A stretch of 64,000 bases of DNA from Halichoerus grypus (GCF_964656455.1 NC_135712.1:72917239-72981238); one strand, 5' to 3'; numbered from the stretch's first letter, positions 22,917 through 33,854 are shown. The notes: generated by a model from the letters alone, not told the origin. Translations and numbers: made by a program.

Positions 22917-23040
22917 TTACTATTCAAACTGGGGTCATACCTGAGAGCTTGTTAGAAATGCAAAATCTCAGGCTTCACCTAAGACCTGCTAAATTGGAAT
23001 CTGCATTTTAACAAGATACCCACGGGATTCCTATACATAC
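22917..23040 (+). repeat. MER5A-type fragment
   Basis: 'cctgagagcttgttagaaat', 'gcaaaatctcaggcttcacc' and 'tctgcattttaacaagatac' are the central part of MER5A. A second MER5A start follows at once, so two copies stand in tandem. Confidence 0.78.
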
Positions 23041-23069
23041 AATCTTGCATCTCAAAGTGTGGTCTGGGT

Positions 23070-23830
23070 ATGATCCAGCAATCCCATTTCTGGGTATATA
23101 TCCAAAGGAAATGAAATCACTATCTCAAGGAGATATATCTGCACCTCTGTGTTCACTGCAGCATTATTTACAATAGCCAAGACAGGAAAACAACCTAACT
23201 GTTCCTCAACAGATGAATGGATCAAGAAAATGTGAGATCGACCAATCTATTTATCTATCTATTGAGAGATGATGGAAAATTATCCAGTCATTAAAAAATG
23301 GAGATCCTCACATTTTCTACAACATGAGTGAAACTTGAGGGCGTTATGCTATATGAAATAAGTCAGAGAAATACAAATACTGTAATGTTTGTCTTACATG
23401 TGGAATCTAAAAAAACCAAACTCATGGGTACAGACAGTAGATTGATGATTGCCAGGGGTGGAGTGGATGGGGAATGGGTGAAGGTGGTCAAAGGGTACAA
23501 ACTTCCATTATGAGATGAATAAGTTCTGAGAATCTAATGGACTGCATGGTGAATACAGTTAACAATATTGTATTGCACACTTGAAAGCTGCTAACTGAGT
23601 AGAGCTTAAAAGCTCTCACCACACACACAAAATAATAAAATGAAAAGATAACTATGGGAGGTGATGGATATGCTAACTAATCTTCTTGTGGCAATCATTT
23701 CACAATGTATACATATATCAAATCATCACATTGTACACCTTAAACTTATACAATGTCATATGTCAATTTTATATCAGTAAAGCTGGAAGAAAGAAGTGCT
23801 TTATACATATTATATTAAAAAAAGAGTGTG
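23070..23830 (+). mobile_element. L1 3' end inside MER5A
   Basis: 'tgatccagcaatcccatttc', 'actgcagcattatttacaat', 'gaataagttctgagaatcta' and 'cattgtacaccttaaactta' are late ORF2 and 3' UTR. It ends in an AT-rich tail at about 23815. Much decayed and 5'-truncated. Confidence 0.87.
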
Positions 23831-24002
23831 GGGCACCTGGGTGGCTCAGCTGGTTTAGCGTCTGACTCTTGGTTTCAGCTCAGGTCATGATCTCAGGGTC
23901 ATGAGATGGAGCCCTGCATCAGGCTCTGTGCTGAGCGCAGAGCCTGCTTAGGATTCTCTCTCCCTCTGCCCCTCCCCCTTTCTCTCTCTCTCTCTCTCCA
24001 GG
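23831..24002 (+). mobile_element. Can-SINE beside the L1 tail
   Basis: 'ggcacctgggtggctcagct', 'tcatgatctcagggtcatga', a CT microsatellite (23978-23999), then 'ggaaaaacaaaaac'. This body ('cttggtttcagctcagg') marks an older subfamily than the copies at 2041 and 24275. It entered the tail or target duplication of the L1. Confidence 0.92.
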
Positions 24003-24274
24003 AAAAACAAAAACATGGTCTGGGAACCAGCAGCATTGACATCATCTGGAAGCTTGGTAAAAATGGCAAATCCCAGACCCCAACCCAGACATCTGGAGCC
24101 AGAATCTGCATTTTTAACAAGACATCCAGGAGATATTTATGTACATTAAAGTTTGAGAAGCACTGCCTTACACCATAAAAAAACACTTCCCTAAAGCAAA
24201 ATTCAACTCTCTCCGGTAAAGAACTTTAATTTTGTGTATGTGTCAATAAATGAAAATTTAAAACCTAGTAAGAG

Positions 24275-24510
24275 GGGCACCTGGGTGGCTCAGTCGTTAA
24301 GCGTCTGCCTTTGGCTCAGGTCATGATCCCAGGGTCCTGGGATAGAGCCCCGCATCGGGCTCCTTGCTCAGTGGGAAGCCTGCTTCTCCCTCTCCCACTC
24401 CCCCTGCTTGTGTTCCCTCTCTCGCTGTCTCTTTCTCTGTCAAAAAATAAATAAAATCTTAAAAAAAAATAAAATAAAAATAAAAAAATAATAAAATAAT
24501 AAAATAAATA
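24275..24510 (+). mobile_element. Can-SINE (arctoid type), full length
   Basis: Complete head, 'ctcaggtcatgatcccaggg', CT-rich middle and 'caaaaaataaataaaatctt', then a long A-rich tail of AAAAT/AAT units. The duplication 'aaacctagtaagag' is exact at 24261-24274 and 24511-24524. Confidence 0.96.
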
Positions 24511-24524
24511 AAACCTAGTAAGAG

Positions 24525-25370
24525 AAAATGGAAAGACTTGTCCATACAACCAGTAATTAACCAGATGGGAATAAAATCTGATTAAAGAAAGAGAAGGGAC
24601 TTCAGTTCATTAAAAGCATAAGATGAGCTTGCTGGGGAGGCACCAGTGCAGCCCTGCAGCAAATGGTTTATCTTTTGTCATCTGACTGATAATACCCTGC
24701 TTTGGAACACGGACTGATGAAGTGAAGATCTTGGCTATTCTCATCATCACTCCCTCTCAGCAGATCGCTTCCTCCCCACAATCATGCATATACTAGATAA
24801 GTAAGCTCAGCAAAAAACACACCCCAAACAAAAGGCTTTGCAGGCAGCAGGTCACACGCTGTCTTCAAGTCCTGACCTGCCATCTTGGAAATGGGTACCA
24901 TGAATCATCACTGAGATCAGCAGCATGTGGACTACAACACAACCTACCTCCGCTGTGGGGAAAACGACCCAGTCAGTGCACAGAGCCTTCCAGGGAGCAG
25001 AAGTCTTTGCAAGTAGGAGGGTCCAGGTCCTTACCTTCTGCACCATCCTCAGAGGTTCTCTCTTCTGGGCGGTTCCCAACAGTGTTTTGGTCCCTTGAGT
25101 CCCTGTGCAAGCAGTGCTGCCCTGGACCATTCTCTTGAGGTGCTTCTCCTACAGTCCTACTAGAAGCAGAGCCTTACCAGGGCCATGACAGGTGCTTCTG
25201 AGTCTGTGGCTTCTAAGTTCAGCCAATGGAGTCTAAGAAGAATCCCAAACTCAACAAAAAATCAAAGTATAGAGTGTATGTCGCTGTGGGCAATACCATT
25301 GTTAGAGCATCAGAGCTGAAAGAGACCTTTATCCATAATCAATTACCAACCGGAAGCAAAATAGCCACGT
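24525..25370. other. Unannotated sequence
   Basis: No repeat family recognised with confidence and no gene supported. Confidence 0.45.
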
Positions 25371-25374
25371 GCCA

Positions 25375-25810
25375 AAGAGCTCAAGTTTTGGCGTCAGACT
25401 TTTGGACTTTAAATCTTGTCAGCTGTGTGACTGTGGATTAAATATTAACTTCTCTGTTCCTTGGTTTGCTCATCTGTATAATAGGAATAATAGCTGTGCT
25501 TGCTTCACAGGGTTGTTCTCAGGGTTACATAGAATCATCGACCTAAGACACTTAGGACAATGTCACTCTTTTTTTTTAAGGTTTTATTTATTTATTTGTC
25601 AGAGAGAGAGACAGAGACAGCACAAGCAGGGGTAGCTGCAGGCAGAGGGAGAAACAGGGTCTCTGCGGAGCAGGGAGCCCGACACGGGGCTCGATCGCAG
25701 GACCCTGGGATCATGACCTGAGCCAAAGGCAGACGCTTAACCCACTGAGCCACCCAGGCGCCCCAGGACAATGCCACTGTTAACAAATGATAGCTATTGT
25801 AATTTCGGAG
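25375..25810 (+). repeat. MIR copy split by a SINE
   Basis: 'caagttttggcgtcagactt', 'cagctgtgtgactgtggatt', 'ctctgttccttggtttgctc', 'ttcacagggttgttctcagg' run to 25567. After the SINE the MIR 3' end resumes with 'aacaaatgatagctattg'. Confidence 0.85.
25568..25764 (-). mobile_element. Can-SINE inside MIR
   Basis: Reversed A tail, 'ttttatttatttatttgtca', GA-rich middle, 'ctcgatcgcaggaccctggg' and the head ending 'gagccacccaggcgcccc'. The duplication is 'aggacaatgtcact' at 25554-25567 and 'aggacaatgccact' at 25765-25778, one mismatch (T/C). Confidence 0.96.
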
Positions 25811-25899
25811 GCTGCTTCTGCTTCTGGCACGGCGTCTCAGTGACAGGGGAAGACCCGGTGCTTAGGGGAGCAACGAGGAGGGGCTATCACCCAGACGGG

Positions 25900-26345
25900 A
25901 GGTGGGCGGGGGCCAGGAAAGGCTTACGGGGTGTCTTGAGGTTTAGCAAGAATAGGAACCTGCCGGGCTCTGCACTCCACCTCTTCCTCTTGTTTTTCCT
26001 GCTGGAGCGCACACGCTCACGCGTGGATGCGCACGCCCGCGGCGCGACCGGGGCGCAGCCGTCAGGGCGCAGCCTGGGCAACCGTCCGCAGCTGGCAGCG
26101 CAGCCCTGGCGGCGCGCACTCGGGCTGCCCCAGCTCCAGCTGTGAGGGAGGAGCAAGGCTGGAGCCAGGAGGCAGCCTCCCCCCACCCATGAGAAGATCT
26201 CCCTAGATTAGGCAGCTGCCCGCGGCATCACCTCCTCCCCCTCGGTCGCTGCTGGAGGAGGGGAGGACGGGTGGGAGGACGGATGGGAGGTGCGGAGCGC
26301 ACACGGGCCCGGACATGGGCTCTCTTTGTCCACGTCTTCCTGGGG
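25900..26345. promoter_or_regulatory. CpG-island-like block (possible promoter)
   Basis: CpG is strongly concentrated here. By eye I count roughly 30 CpGs in 26000-26340, about twenty of them in 26005-26130 ('cgcccgcggcgcgaccgggg'). GC is high, and observed/expected CpG seems above the usual 0.6 cut-off. No TATA box and no splice-linked open frame can be assigned, so direction and target are unknown. It may instead be an orphan island or an exon-bearing promoter of a noncoding transcript. Confidence 0.6.
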
Positions 26346-26464
26346 AATGACCAGCAGAGCCCCCAGCCCGGGCTTGGCCGGCTAACCTTGCTCACAGCTG
26401 CTCGGCTTTTGTGTCAGGCATCTGTCAGGCCGCATTCTTCCTCGGCTGTGTGTGGGTGGTGGGC

Positions 26465-26489
26465 GGGGGGGGGGGGGGGGGGGGGGGGG
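26465..26489 (+). repeat. G homopolymer, 25 bases
   Basis: An unbroken G run after 'tgtgggtggtgggc'. It lies just beyond the CpG-rich block. True length is uncertain for technical reasons. Confidence 0.97.
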
Positions 26490-26524
26490 AGACTCCTGTC
26501 CAACTCCAACAGTGGCTTACAACC

Positions 26525-26700
26525 TTGGCTGCACATCCGAATCTTCTGGGGAGCTTTGGCCCGGGCCCCACCCCAGAACAACTGAATCAGAACCTCTAGG
26601 GGTAGGGCTTGGGCACTGGTTTGTGGTTTTTTTTGTTTTTTTTTTTTAAGCCTCCTAAGTGATTTTAATGAGAACCCAGGGTTGAGAAGGACTGTCGGAT
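26525..26700 (+). repeat. MER5/MER58-type hAT fossil
   Basis: 'cttggctgcacatccgaatc', 'ttctggggagctttggcccg', 'ggccccaccccagaacaact' and the end 'acccagggttgagaaggact' form an element with near-palindromic ends ('cagtggcttacaacc' at about 26510 against 'gggttgagaaggactg'). An internal T-rich tract (26627-26648) has expanded. Confidence 0.72.
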
Positions 26701-26779
26701 AAGGAAAAATAGAGCTTCTGGAAGTCAGAAACCGCAGACCTTCTGACCTGAATGGGAGGTTGAGAATGGTTCGGGCCAA

Positions 26780-26915
26780 CCCCCTTATTTTACAGATGGG
26801 GAAATGTAAGTCCTGAGGAGGGACCTGATAAGTCTAGCTTGCAGAGTGCGTCGTGGCAGAGCCGGGAGAGAACCCGAGTGTCCTATTCCGAGTCCAGCGT
26901 TGTTTTCACGGCATT
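26780..26915 (-). repeat. MIR fragment, minus strand
   Basis: 'cttattttacagatggggaa', 'atgtaagtcctgaggaggga', and 'gcagagccgggagagaaccc' are the reversed MIR 3' and central parts. Confidence 0.75.
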
Positions 26916-28171
26916 TACAAAAAGTAAATTGTAAAGGTACCCCTAGAACACTTAGGTCTTGAAGGACAGTGCTAGTTGCCAGCGAGAGTATAAAAATGAC
27001 AAACCCAGGCACCTGTTACTAAAGAGCCACAGGCAGGGACAGACATGTTCCACCTGAATGTCACCGTCTGCCCTTGGGCAGATGAGGTAGCGTCAGATGG
27101 AGGCCCACGTTCCTGGCTCACTGGCCTCACCTGCCCAGCCGTGGAACTTCACACCTTAGGCTGCTATAGTCTAGCAATTCCACCCGTAGGCCCATACAAA
27201 GGGTCCTACACTTTATAGGGCCGGCCCCATCCTAGGGCAGGAGTCCAAGAGGTCAAGGGCCATGGCTACAAGGAGCCTGCGCTCTCTATTCAAGACCCGA
27301 ATTCCCTCCCAATTCCCCGCCAAGACACCGCTTGGCATTTCCAGGGCCCGTACAGGTCTTTCCCCAAGTTTGTCCTTTCCAGTGTGGGTCGTGCCACAAG
27401 GATGTGCACTCCTTGGCCAGGGGTCACCAAGGGATACACCACCGGCGTGTCCACCCCTTGGCCCAGGCCCAGCCAAGGAACCATTGCAGCCAAATTTGGA
27501 CATCTGGGCCAGGGTGTCGAGATTTGGGCCCAGATCGCCTTGCAGATGTTGCTGGGGGCAGGAAGAGAAGAGTGTCCTGGGCTCCATCCCTCACTTGACC
27601 CCTTGTACTGAGCACATCCTGCAGAGCCTTCACTGGCTGTTGTGGAAGAAAATCAACCCCAGCCCAGCCTTAGTATGAGGAACAAGTTGGGGACAAGCAT
27701 GCAGGAAGGCCACAGTAGGACACGGTCACACTCTGATCTCTCACATCATTCTGGCTTGTAGCTTCCCTCCATAGAGAGCAGCCTTCTGAATTAACAGCAC
27801 CTTGTCTCCATCTCAATAATTTGCCCAGGCCCCTTGCCCTCCAGCAAATCAGCTGCTCCACACGGATGCCGGACCCTGTCTCAGCAAGGACTCGTGGGCC
27901 TACCCCACATCAAAGTTCTCCTTCGTGGAGCTGCCATCACCACCCTCCTGCACACGGTGCAGGCAGATTAATCTCAAGTGGAGGGACTGGGGAGAACTTC
28001 ACTGGTGAGGGCTTCTGCAGGAGGCTAAAGTTTGAACAGGCAGAGATCCATGAGCCAAGTCAAGGAAGTGGGGATACGTGGGAGGCTGGGAAGAGCATGA
28101 TGACAGCAGGTAGAATGTATGGGAGGAGCAGGGCAGCAGGGCAGGTGAGGGAAGTGAGTGTGGAGCAAGAA
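26916..28171. other. Unannotated sequence with a stop-poor stretch
   Basis: At 27213-27678 seven frames of 60-140 residues overlap on both strands. The stretch is rich in 'ccttggcc'/'ccaagg' words. No domain is recognisable in any frame. The part at 28020-28160 has weak L2-like wording. No gene is called. Confidence 0.42.
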
Positions 28172-28181
28172 GCAGGAAAGG

Positions 28182-28841
28182 CACCTCACGCCTGTCAGAA
28201 TGGCTGAAATCAAAAACACAAGAAACAACAGGTGTTGGCGAGGATGTGGAGAAAGGGGAACCCTCGTGCACTGTTGGTGGGAATGCAAACTGGTGCAGCC
28301 ACTGTGGAAAACAGTATGGAGGTTCCTCAGAAAATTAAAAATAGAGCCACTTTATGATCCAGTCATCACACTACTGGGTATTTACCCCCAAAATACAAAA
28401 ACATTAATTCAAGGGGATGCATGCACCCTTATGTTTATTGCAGCATTATTTACAATAACCAAGATATGGAAGCAGCCCAAGTGTCCACTGATAGATGAAT
28501 GGATAAAAAAGATGTGGTAAGTACACACAGTGGAATATTATTTGGCCCCGAAAAGAATGAAATTTTGCTTTTTGCAATGACATGGATGGAGCTAGAGGGT
28601 ATAAATGTTAAGTGAAATAAGTCAGTCAAAGAAAGACAAACACCATATGATTTCACTTGTATGTGGAATTTAAGAAACAAAACAAATAAGCAAAGGAAAA
28701 TAAGAGAGAGAGAGGCAAACCAGGAAACAGACTCTTAACTATAGAGAACAAGCTGATGGCTACCAGAGGGAGGGGGGATGGGGGAAATAGGTTATGGGGA
28801 TTAAAGAGAGCACTTATCATGATGAAAAGAAAAAAAAAAGC
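28182..28841 (+). mobile_element. L1 3' end with readable ORF2 C-terminus
   Basis: This is a carnivoran L1 tail. From about 28188 to 28517 one frame reads as the C-terminal part of L1 ORF2p and includes the cysteine motif C-x3-C-x7-H-x4-C ([18 protein letters not shown]). A premature TAA follows 'aagatgtgg' at 28516; homologous L1 sequence continues beyond it to the 3' UTR and an A tail. The duplication 'gcaggaaagg' is exact at 28172-28181 and 28842-28851. It is 5'-truncated and dead. Confidence 0.92.
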
Positions 28842-28851
28842 GCAGGAAAGG

Positions 28852-30375
28852 AGAGGTAGGAGGCAGCCTGTGGTCTTAAATGCTGTGATAAACAGTTCAG
28901 ATGGCCATTCTGGTCTTCACATTCAATTCTCAGCTGGACCCTTCGATGAGACCTACAGGCAGATATGTTTGTGCTGTTGGTAATTTTTGCCACCAGATAA
29001 GTGCAAGCTCAAGAATCGGGATTCCGTTTTCACCGACGTAGGATGCTGGACTTCTCCCCCAGTGTGGGGCTCAGTCTGAGTAGAGCCGGTACAGTGCTCG
29101 GAAGCATAAGCATCCATCTGACTGCTCAAGCAGGTGGCTGACTACGTGATTGAGGACTCTGAATTTTGCCCCCCAGTGTCTCTGCAGCAGGGCCACGATA
29201 TGCTCATCTTTGTATCACCCATTCATTCATTCATTCATTCGTCCTTCATTTGCCAGCCTCCAACTGAGGTGTCCTCCATGTCAGGTCACCACAAAAGCCA
29301 AGGACAAATCAAAGAAGTAGACAAGGTTCAGGTGTACCGAAGGCCCCTAAATTGCCTCTGCGAGAAGGAATAAAGGCATGAATATGTCCTGCTTATCTCT
29401 CAGGCATCTCTTTGTTTTCCCTTCTAGACGAAGGTGCATTGCATATGGAACGTTTCGGGAAAGTAACTAGAATGTCTTTAAAAGCCTGAGGCTGGAAGAG
29501 CGAGGGCCAGTGGCCTGGAATGCAGGCTGGAATTGGCAGGACAAAGTTCCTTCTGGGTGCTCATGTTTTGCTCTGTAGTTTAGCCACACAGAGCCCCTCT
29601 TCCTCGGTAGCCTCTGTGTCTTGAAGCCAAACCCCACAGCACCCCCATTGCCTCTCCCCCAGCTCTGCCGGTGTCTAGCACCCAAAGTAGGTGATAAGTG
29701 GATGAATGCTGATCTGAATAACCCGGATGCAGCTTGTCCTTTCATGCTCTGGAGTAACACAAAGTCCCCTCCTGCCCTCACGCCTCCGCCCCCCAAACAC
29801 ACATTCTGACACCTCTACGCCAGCTGCTGGTGGCCCTGGAAGAAGGCTGAGGTCATGCCAGGGGGGCCCGAGTTAAACACACACACCTCCCTGCTATGCT
29901 CCGCATCAGAAAACAAACCTTGGATTTCGTTCAACCCCCAGGTCATTCGAAGTGGTGCCCCACCCCTGGGAGGCTAAGCAGAAGCAGGCAGTGAGGATTA
30001 ATTCTTGCCCACAGATTGATCTGTGATTGAAAAGTGTGCACATCAGAGCCCTGACATCTCACCAGCTAAGCACTCCTACAAGAGTTTCATTCAACAAGCC
30101 CAGACACATGTGCTATTTTGCAAACTGTGGCTTGCATTTGCCTAATCCACTAGCCTGGGCATAGGAAAGGACTCCTCAAGACTGCAGGGAGCAAGCCTAC
30201 TCCCTTGTGTGTGCTGAGGAAGGGGATGCCCCCTCCCCTACCATAGCCACAGGACCCCAAGCTGCCCATGCCCCCCCCACCCCCATCCACCCACTGGCAA
30301 CCTGGATTTGGTTTGAAAAAGTGGAAGGTTGATTAAAGAATATTTTTACAACTCTAGAGGCGTTGAAACATCCCT
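28852..30375. other. Mostly unannotated; (ATTC)n and possible L2 scraps
   Basis: An (ATTC)n tract at 29219-29240 probably marks an L2 terminus ('ccagcctccaactgaggtgt' after it). 'ggtgtctagcacccaaagta' at 29669 is L2-like. The block 29985-30165 is AT-richer with 'gattaattcttgcccacaga' and 'tgattgaaaag' and may be conserved. No gene is supported. Confidence 0.42.
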
Positions 30376-30379
30376 GGCC

Positions 30380-30530
30380 TCATCCTCCGTGCCAGGTCCT
30401 ACATTCTCTCATTTCATCCTTCTAATCCCTCCCCAGGGTTGGTGTCACTATTCTCACTCCACAGGTAAGGAGACACCCACAAAGAGGGCTTGAGTGGCTA
30501 TCCCAGGTCCTATCGCGAGTAGGTTGCAGA
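30380..30530 (-). repeat. MIR-type fragment, minus strand
   Basis: 'cctacattctctcatttcat', 'ccttctaatccctccccagg', 'tctcactccacaggtaagga' follow the reversed MIR plan ('tctcatttaatcctcacaac ... ccattttacagatgagga'). Confidence 0.65.
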
Positions 30531-31799
30531 CCAAAGCATGCCTGGGGTTCAGTCTCATGGTCTCCCCACGAGGACATATGCACTCATGGCAGAATCCAGG
30601 AGTCAATTCGGTGTCGTCACCGAGGCTCCACCCTGTCCGAAGCTTCAGTCTTTCCATAGCCCCATCCCCTTCCTCCAGCATCAACAATTACACAAGCTCT
30701 GCATTTTCTGCCCAAAGTGAGTTGTTACGGGAAATGCAGACATGGTTCATTGGTCACCATTGCAGGCATAGACATCCCCAGGGTCAGTGTCCCTTAATCT
30801 CCTGTTTGTGGAGGAGAGCAAATGCCAACCGCTGTTCTCCTAGGAGAAGCAGACTGCAGTGAGTCATTCTCCCAAGACTTGGCTGCTTTAAGTAAGGGGC
30901 GTTTGACGGTCATTCTGCCAATCTTTCCTCACTGAGTGAGCTGTGAGGTGTGTCAGGCGCGATTACAATTCTCGACATTCTTTACATCAGTATTTTTCGC
31001 AGTATCTCTGGGATGAGGCAGCTTAAACCTGAGGATGACTTTCCAGATCCTGCAATCCAATCTTCCCCAGTTCACAACAGAGAAAACCAAAATCTGGTCA
31101 AGGAAAGTGACTTGTCCAAGGGCGTGGCCCGAAACACAACCACAAACTCCCAAGTCTGACACCAGTGCTTCTTCCACAGACTCGTGGGGCTGCCTGATGG
31201 GAACTCTTGACTTCGTGTGTCCTGAGTATTGGCCTCTCCAGCTCACGTGAAGAGAGCTGCCGTGGGTGGCCGTGGGGACAAGTATATGCCTACTCATTAC
31301 TCTGCCCCGTAAATGTGGCTGCCTTCTCTCTATTAATGTCATCTATTTGGGGGTTCGAATCCTTCACTGATTCACAGAGCAAATGAAAATCTCCTGTACT
31401 CAAGAGAGAAAGAAAGAAAACAGGAGTAATTCTCAGTCCCTGCACCTGGCTTCAAGGGCCGCAAGGGAAAATATGTCCATAAATATCTACAGCCTGATGG
31501 GGACCTCAGCTCCACACCCTTATATGACACTTTCTCCATCTCCATCCTCTCGACCCAGTCTCCTTAACTACAACACGTGCACCAGGGAGCATCTCAGCCC
31601 TTCCCCCAGACCCGGGGCTGCTCCCACAGTTCCTGAACCGGCGGCTGATGTCACCCTCCACGCAAGAGCTGCAGCTAGAAACCCTGGGGTCTTAGACGTC
31701 CGGAGTCCCTGACTACAACCACAACTTCCTGGCAGCTGCAGCCCACGTTTCTCCTCCTCTGTATGCCTTCTGTTCTTCCCTTGGGGGCATGCTTTAATA
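30531..31799. other. Unannotated, with an old MIR-like piece
   Basis: At 31040-31170 'atcctgcaatccaatcttcc' and 'gtcaaggaaagtgacttgtc' resemble a reversed MIR-class relic. The remainder is not recognised. A 122-residue frame at 30494-30862 and a 129-residue minus frame at 30953-31342 show no known domain. Confidence 0.42.
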
Positions 31800-32135
31800 T
31801 TTTGTTGGAATTATTGCAATAACCTTTTAATTAGCCTTTTAACCTTCACTTTGGCACCATCGCTACCCTCACTCACACCCACACTCCCACCCTCACCGAG
31901 TCTGTCCTCTGCATCGCTCCAAGAACAATCCTTACCATGTGGATCTGTTCCTATCATCCCTTTGCCTCTTTAAAGGCCTTCAGGGACCCACCCATTGTCC
32001 TCAGAATAAATGGTAAATCTCATGGCTGTGGCTATTCTGCTATAATTCTGTCTTCTGTCTTCCACATCGGGGTGTGGGCTCCTGGGGGCAGGCACTGTGG
32101 CTGGCACGTAGAAGGCTTTCAGTAAATGGTTGTTA
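31800..32135 (+). repeat. L2 LINE 3' region, plus strand
   Basis: 'gaattattgcaataaccttt', 'cctcagaataaatggtaaat', 'gtgggctcctgggggcaggc', 'actgtggctggcacgtagaa' and 'ggctttcagtaaatggttgt' follow L2 to its very end. Confidence 0.78.
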
Positions 32136-32319
32136 CGCAGTGAAGAGAAGGACACTGGAGTGCACGGGGACACCGCCATGAAACTGCGATCCGCGTGTTC
32201 CGTGGGGGAGGCAAATCCAGTTCCTTGGACATTCATTGGAGGAACTAGCAGACCGGGGAGGTGCAGTGCTGTTTTATGACCTTGAGAGTGGTTTTAGAGC
32301 TCAGACAGGTGGACAACAG

Positions 32320-32605
32320 GAGCAATGGGGATGGAGGAGCGGGGGAGGAAGAGAGGAGAGGGAATTCCAAGCAAGGAAAAAAGGGGCCCGGCAGGTGCAG
32401 TGCGCGCTGAAGGAATTCGTGTCAATAAGGCCGGCCGCGAGAACGGAAGTAGACGCAGATAAGGGCAGGTGGCCGGCAGACCAGGGTGGGGCCCTTGTGG
32501 CCGGCCTGAGGAATGTGACCTTCCGTTTATCACAGCACTGGGGCTGGCTCTGGGGCCTGGTGGGGAGGGAATGGCTAAAGAAAGGTGGTGACAGAATCAA
32601 CACCC
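32320..32605 (-). repeat. L2 LINE fragment, minus strand
   Basis: 'ggaattccaagcaaggaaaa', 'aaggggcccggcaggtgcag', 'ggtggggcccttgtggccgg' and 'aaaggtggtgacagaatcaa' match the reversed L2 ('ggccttgtaggcca ... gagtgacatgatc'). It faces the plus-strand L2 at 31800. Confidence 0.6.
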
Positions 32606-33085
32606 AAGATTGAGAGAGCCGGTGTTTAATTTGGTTCTTGTTGACTCGTGTTTCAAAGGAATCTAAGTATCCTTTCTCCCCGCACCGCCCCCCTTAATTT
32701 TTAAGACACTAATTGAAGTGAACACTTGGGCCTTATAAATGAATGGTGAAGAATGAACCAGTTTTTGTTTTAATGAGAAGTTTAAATTGGCTCTATTTGA
32801 ATTTGTAGTCAGCATCCAAATCCATTTTTACCTCTCTAATTCTCCATGAGATGTGGTCTCCAGTATCCATGATGTGTTGATGGCCACCGCCCTGGACAGC
32901 AAACACTGTCTCCACTCTGTCTCGGTCCTGGGCAGAAGTGCCTTTGAATGGGGAAAGTGCCTCTTTGAATAGTTAGTGCCCTTTTAAGTGCCCAGAGGCA
33001 GAGGACGGGTTCAAGTGAACTCTTTCCATAGCACGTTCTGCCATGGAATGGCAATCACACCTGAACTCTCCATCCCTGGAGGAGA
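32606..33085. other. AT-rich unannotated sequence
   Basis: Repeat-free by eye. 'taagacactaattgaagtga' and 'ttaatgagaagtttaaattg' lie in an AT-rich block (32690-32850) that could be conserved noncoding DNA. A run of six C interrupts it upstream at 32688. Confidence 0.4.
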
Positions 33086-33089
33086 CAGG

Positions 33090-33300
33090 TAGACACAGTG
33101 TGGTCGAGGGGAAAGAGCCCTGGCCTGGGGTCAGGGAACCAGGCTCTATCTTTTTCCCTCTTGACAGTTTTCTGTGTGATGTTTGGCAAGTCTCTTCTCA
33201 TTTCAGGCCTCAGTTTCCCCATCTATGGCAAGAAGGATTGGACTAGACACATGCTCTTTCTAGAGAACTCTTTGGCTCTGAAGTGCCATTAATATCTGTG
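33090..33300 (+). repeat. MIR copy, plus strand
   Basis: 'agtgtggtcgaggggaaaga', 'gccctggcctggggtcaggg', 'tgtgtgatgtttggcaagtc', 'caggcctcagtttccccatc' cover the element from head to 3' part. Confidence 0.85.
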
Positions 33301-33850
33301 CAGTTTCTCTTCTGACCTCTGCTTTGCTGCGCTTGTCAGTAGGAGCATTAGAGAGCAGGAGTCCCAGAGGGAGAAATGGAAGGGTCTATTTTAAGGAGAC
33401 AGATGACTAAGAAGAAAACCGCTAGCAAGGAGAGAAAAACGCCCAAAGAGCTCTGGCCTTTGCACAGGCCTGACATTTTTATGGGACTTTGCTGGCCTTG
33501 GACCACAATCTGCCCACACACACACACGGGCAACCCACAGCAGCCGCTGAATGCTGCATTGTGGCACTGGGACCCATGGGCCAACAGCCTCTGTTTGCAG
33601 TCCCCATTAGAGCAACTGGGGGAGTGACTGGCCCAGTTCGCCAGCTCTCACCGGGCTTGAGACCTCCCAGGGTGACTGGAAGCAGAGGAAATCAGGTTGG
33701 AAATTCACTGGCAGCCTACACTTGACCCCATGGAAAGTGCTGGTTTGGGCTAGAAGGAATGGCCCATTTAGCTTGGCCGGGCTATCCTATTCAATCAGAC
33801 CCATAGAAAGCCACAGAGCCCTGAGGAAAGTTTCCTATCAAGTGCTGACC
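33301..33850. other. Unannotated sequence
   Basis: Nothing recognised except a short (CA)n at 33516-33526. Two small plus frames (33376-33725) have no recognisable domain. Confidence 0.42.
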
Positions 33851-33854
33851 TTAC

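Larger units (their letters stand above)
23048..24172 (+). repeat. MER5A copy split by L1 and SINE
   Basis: The left end 'catctcaaagtgtggtctgg' (to 23069) is the MER5A head. The element resumes at about 24012 with 'atggtctgggaaccagcagc' and runs through 'ggcaaatcccagaccccaac' to 'gtttgagaagcactgc'. The repeated 'tggtctggg' at both junctions looks like the target-site duplication of the L1 that inserted. Confidence 0.8.

Noticed and set aside
28158..28520. 120-residue open frame as an independent gene
   Set aside because: It is the C-terminal part of L1 ORF2 in a truncated, dead element; its first residues lie in flanking DNA.
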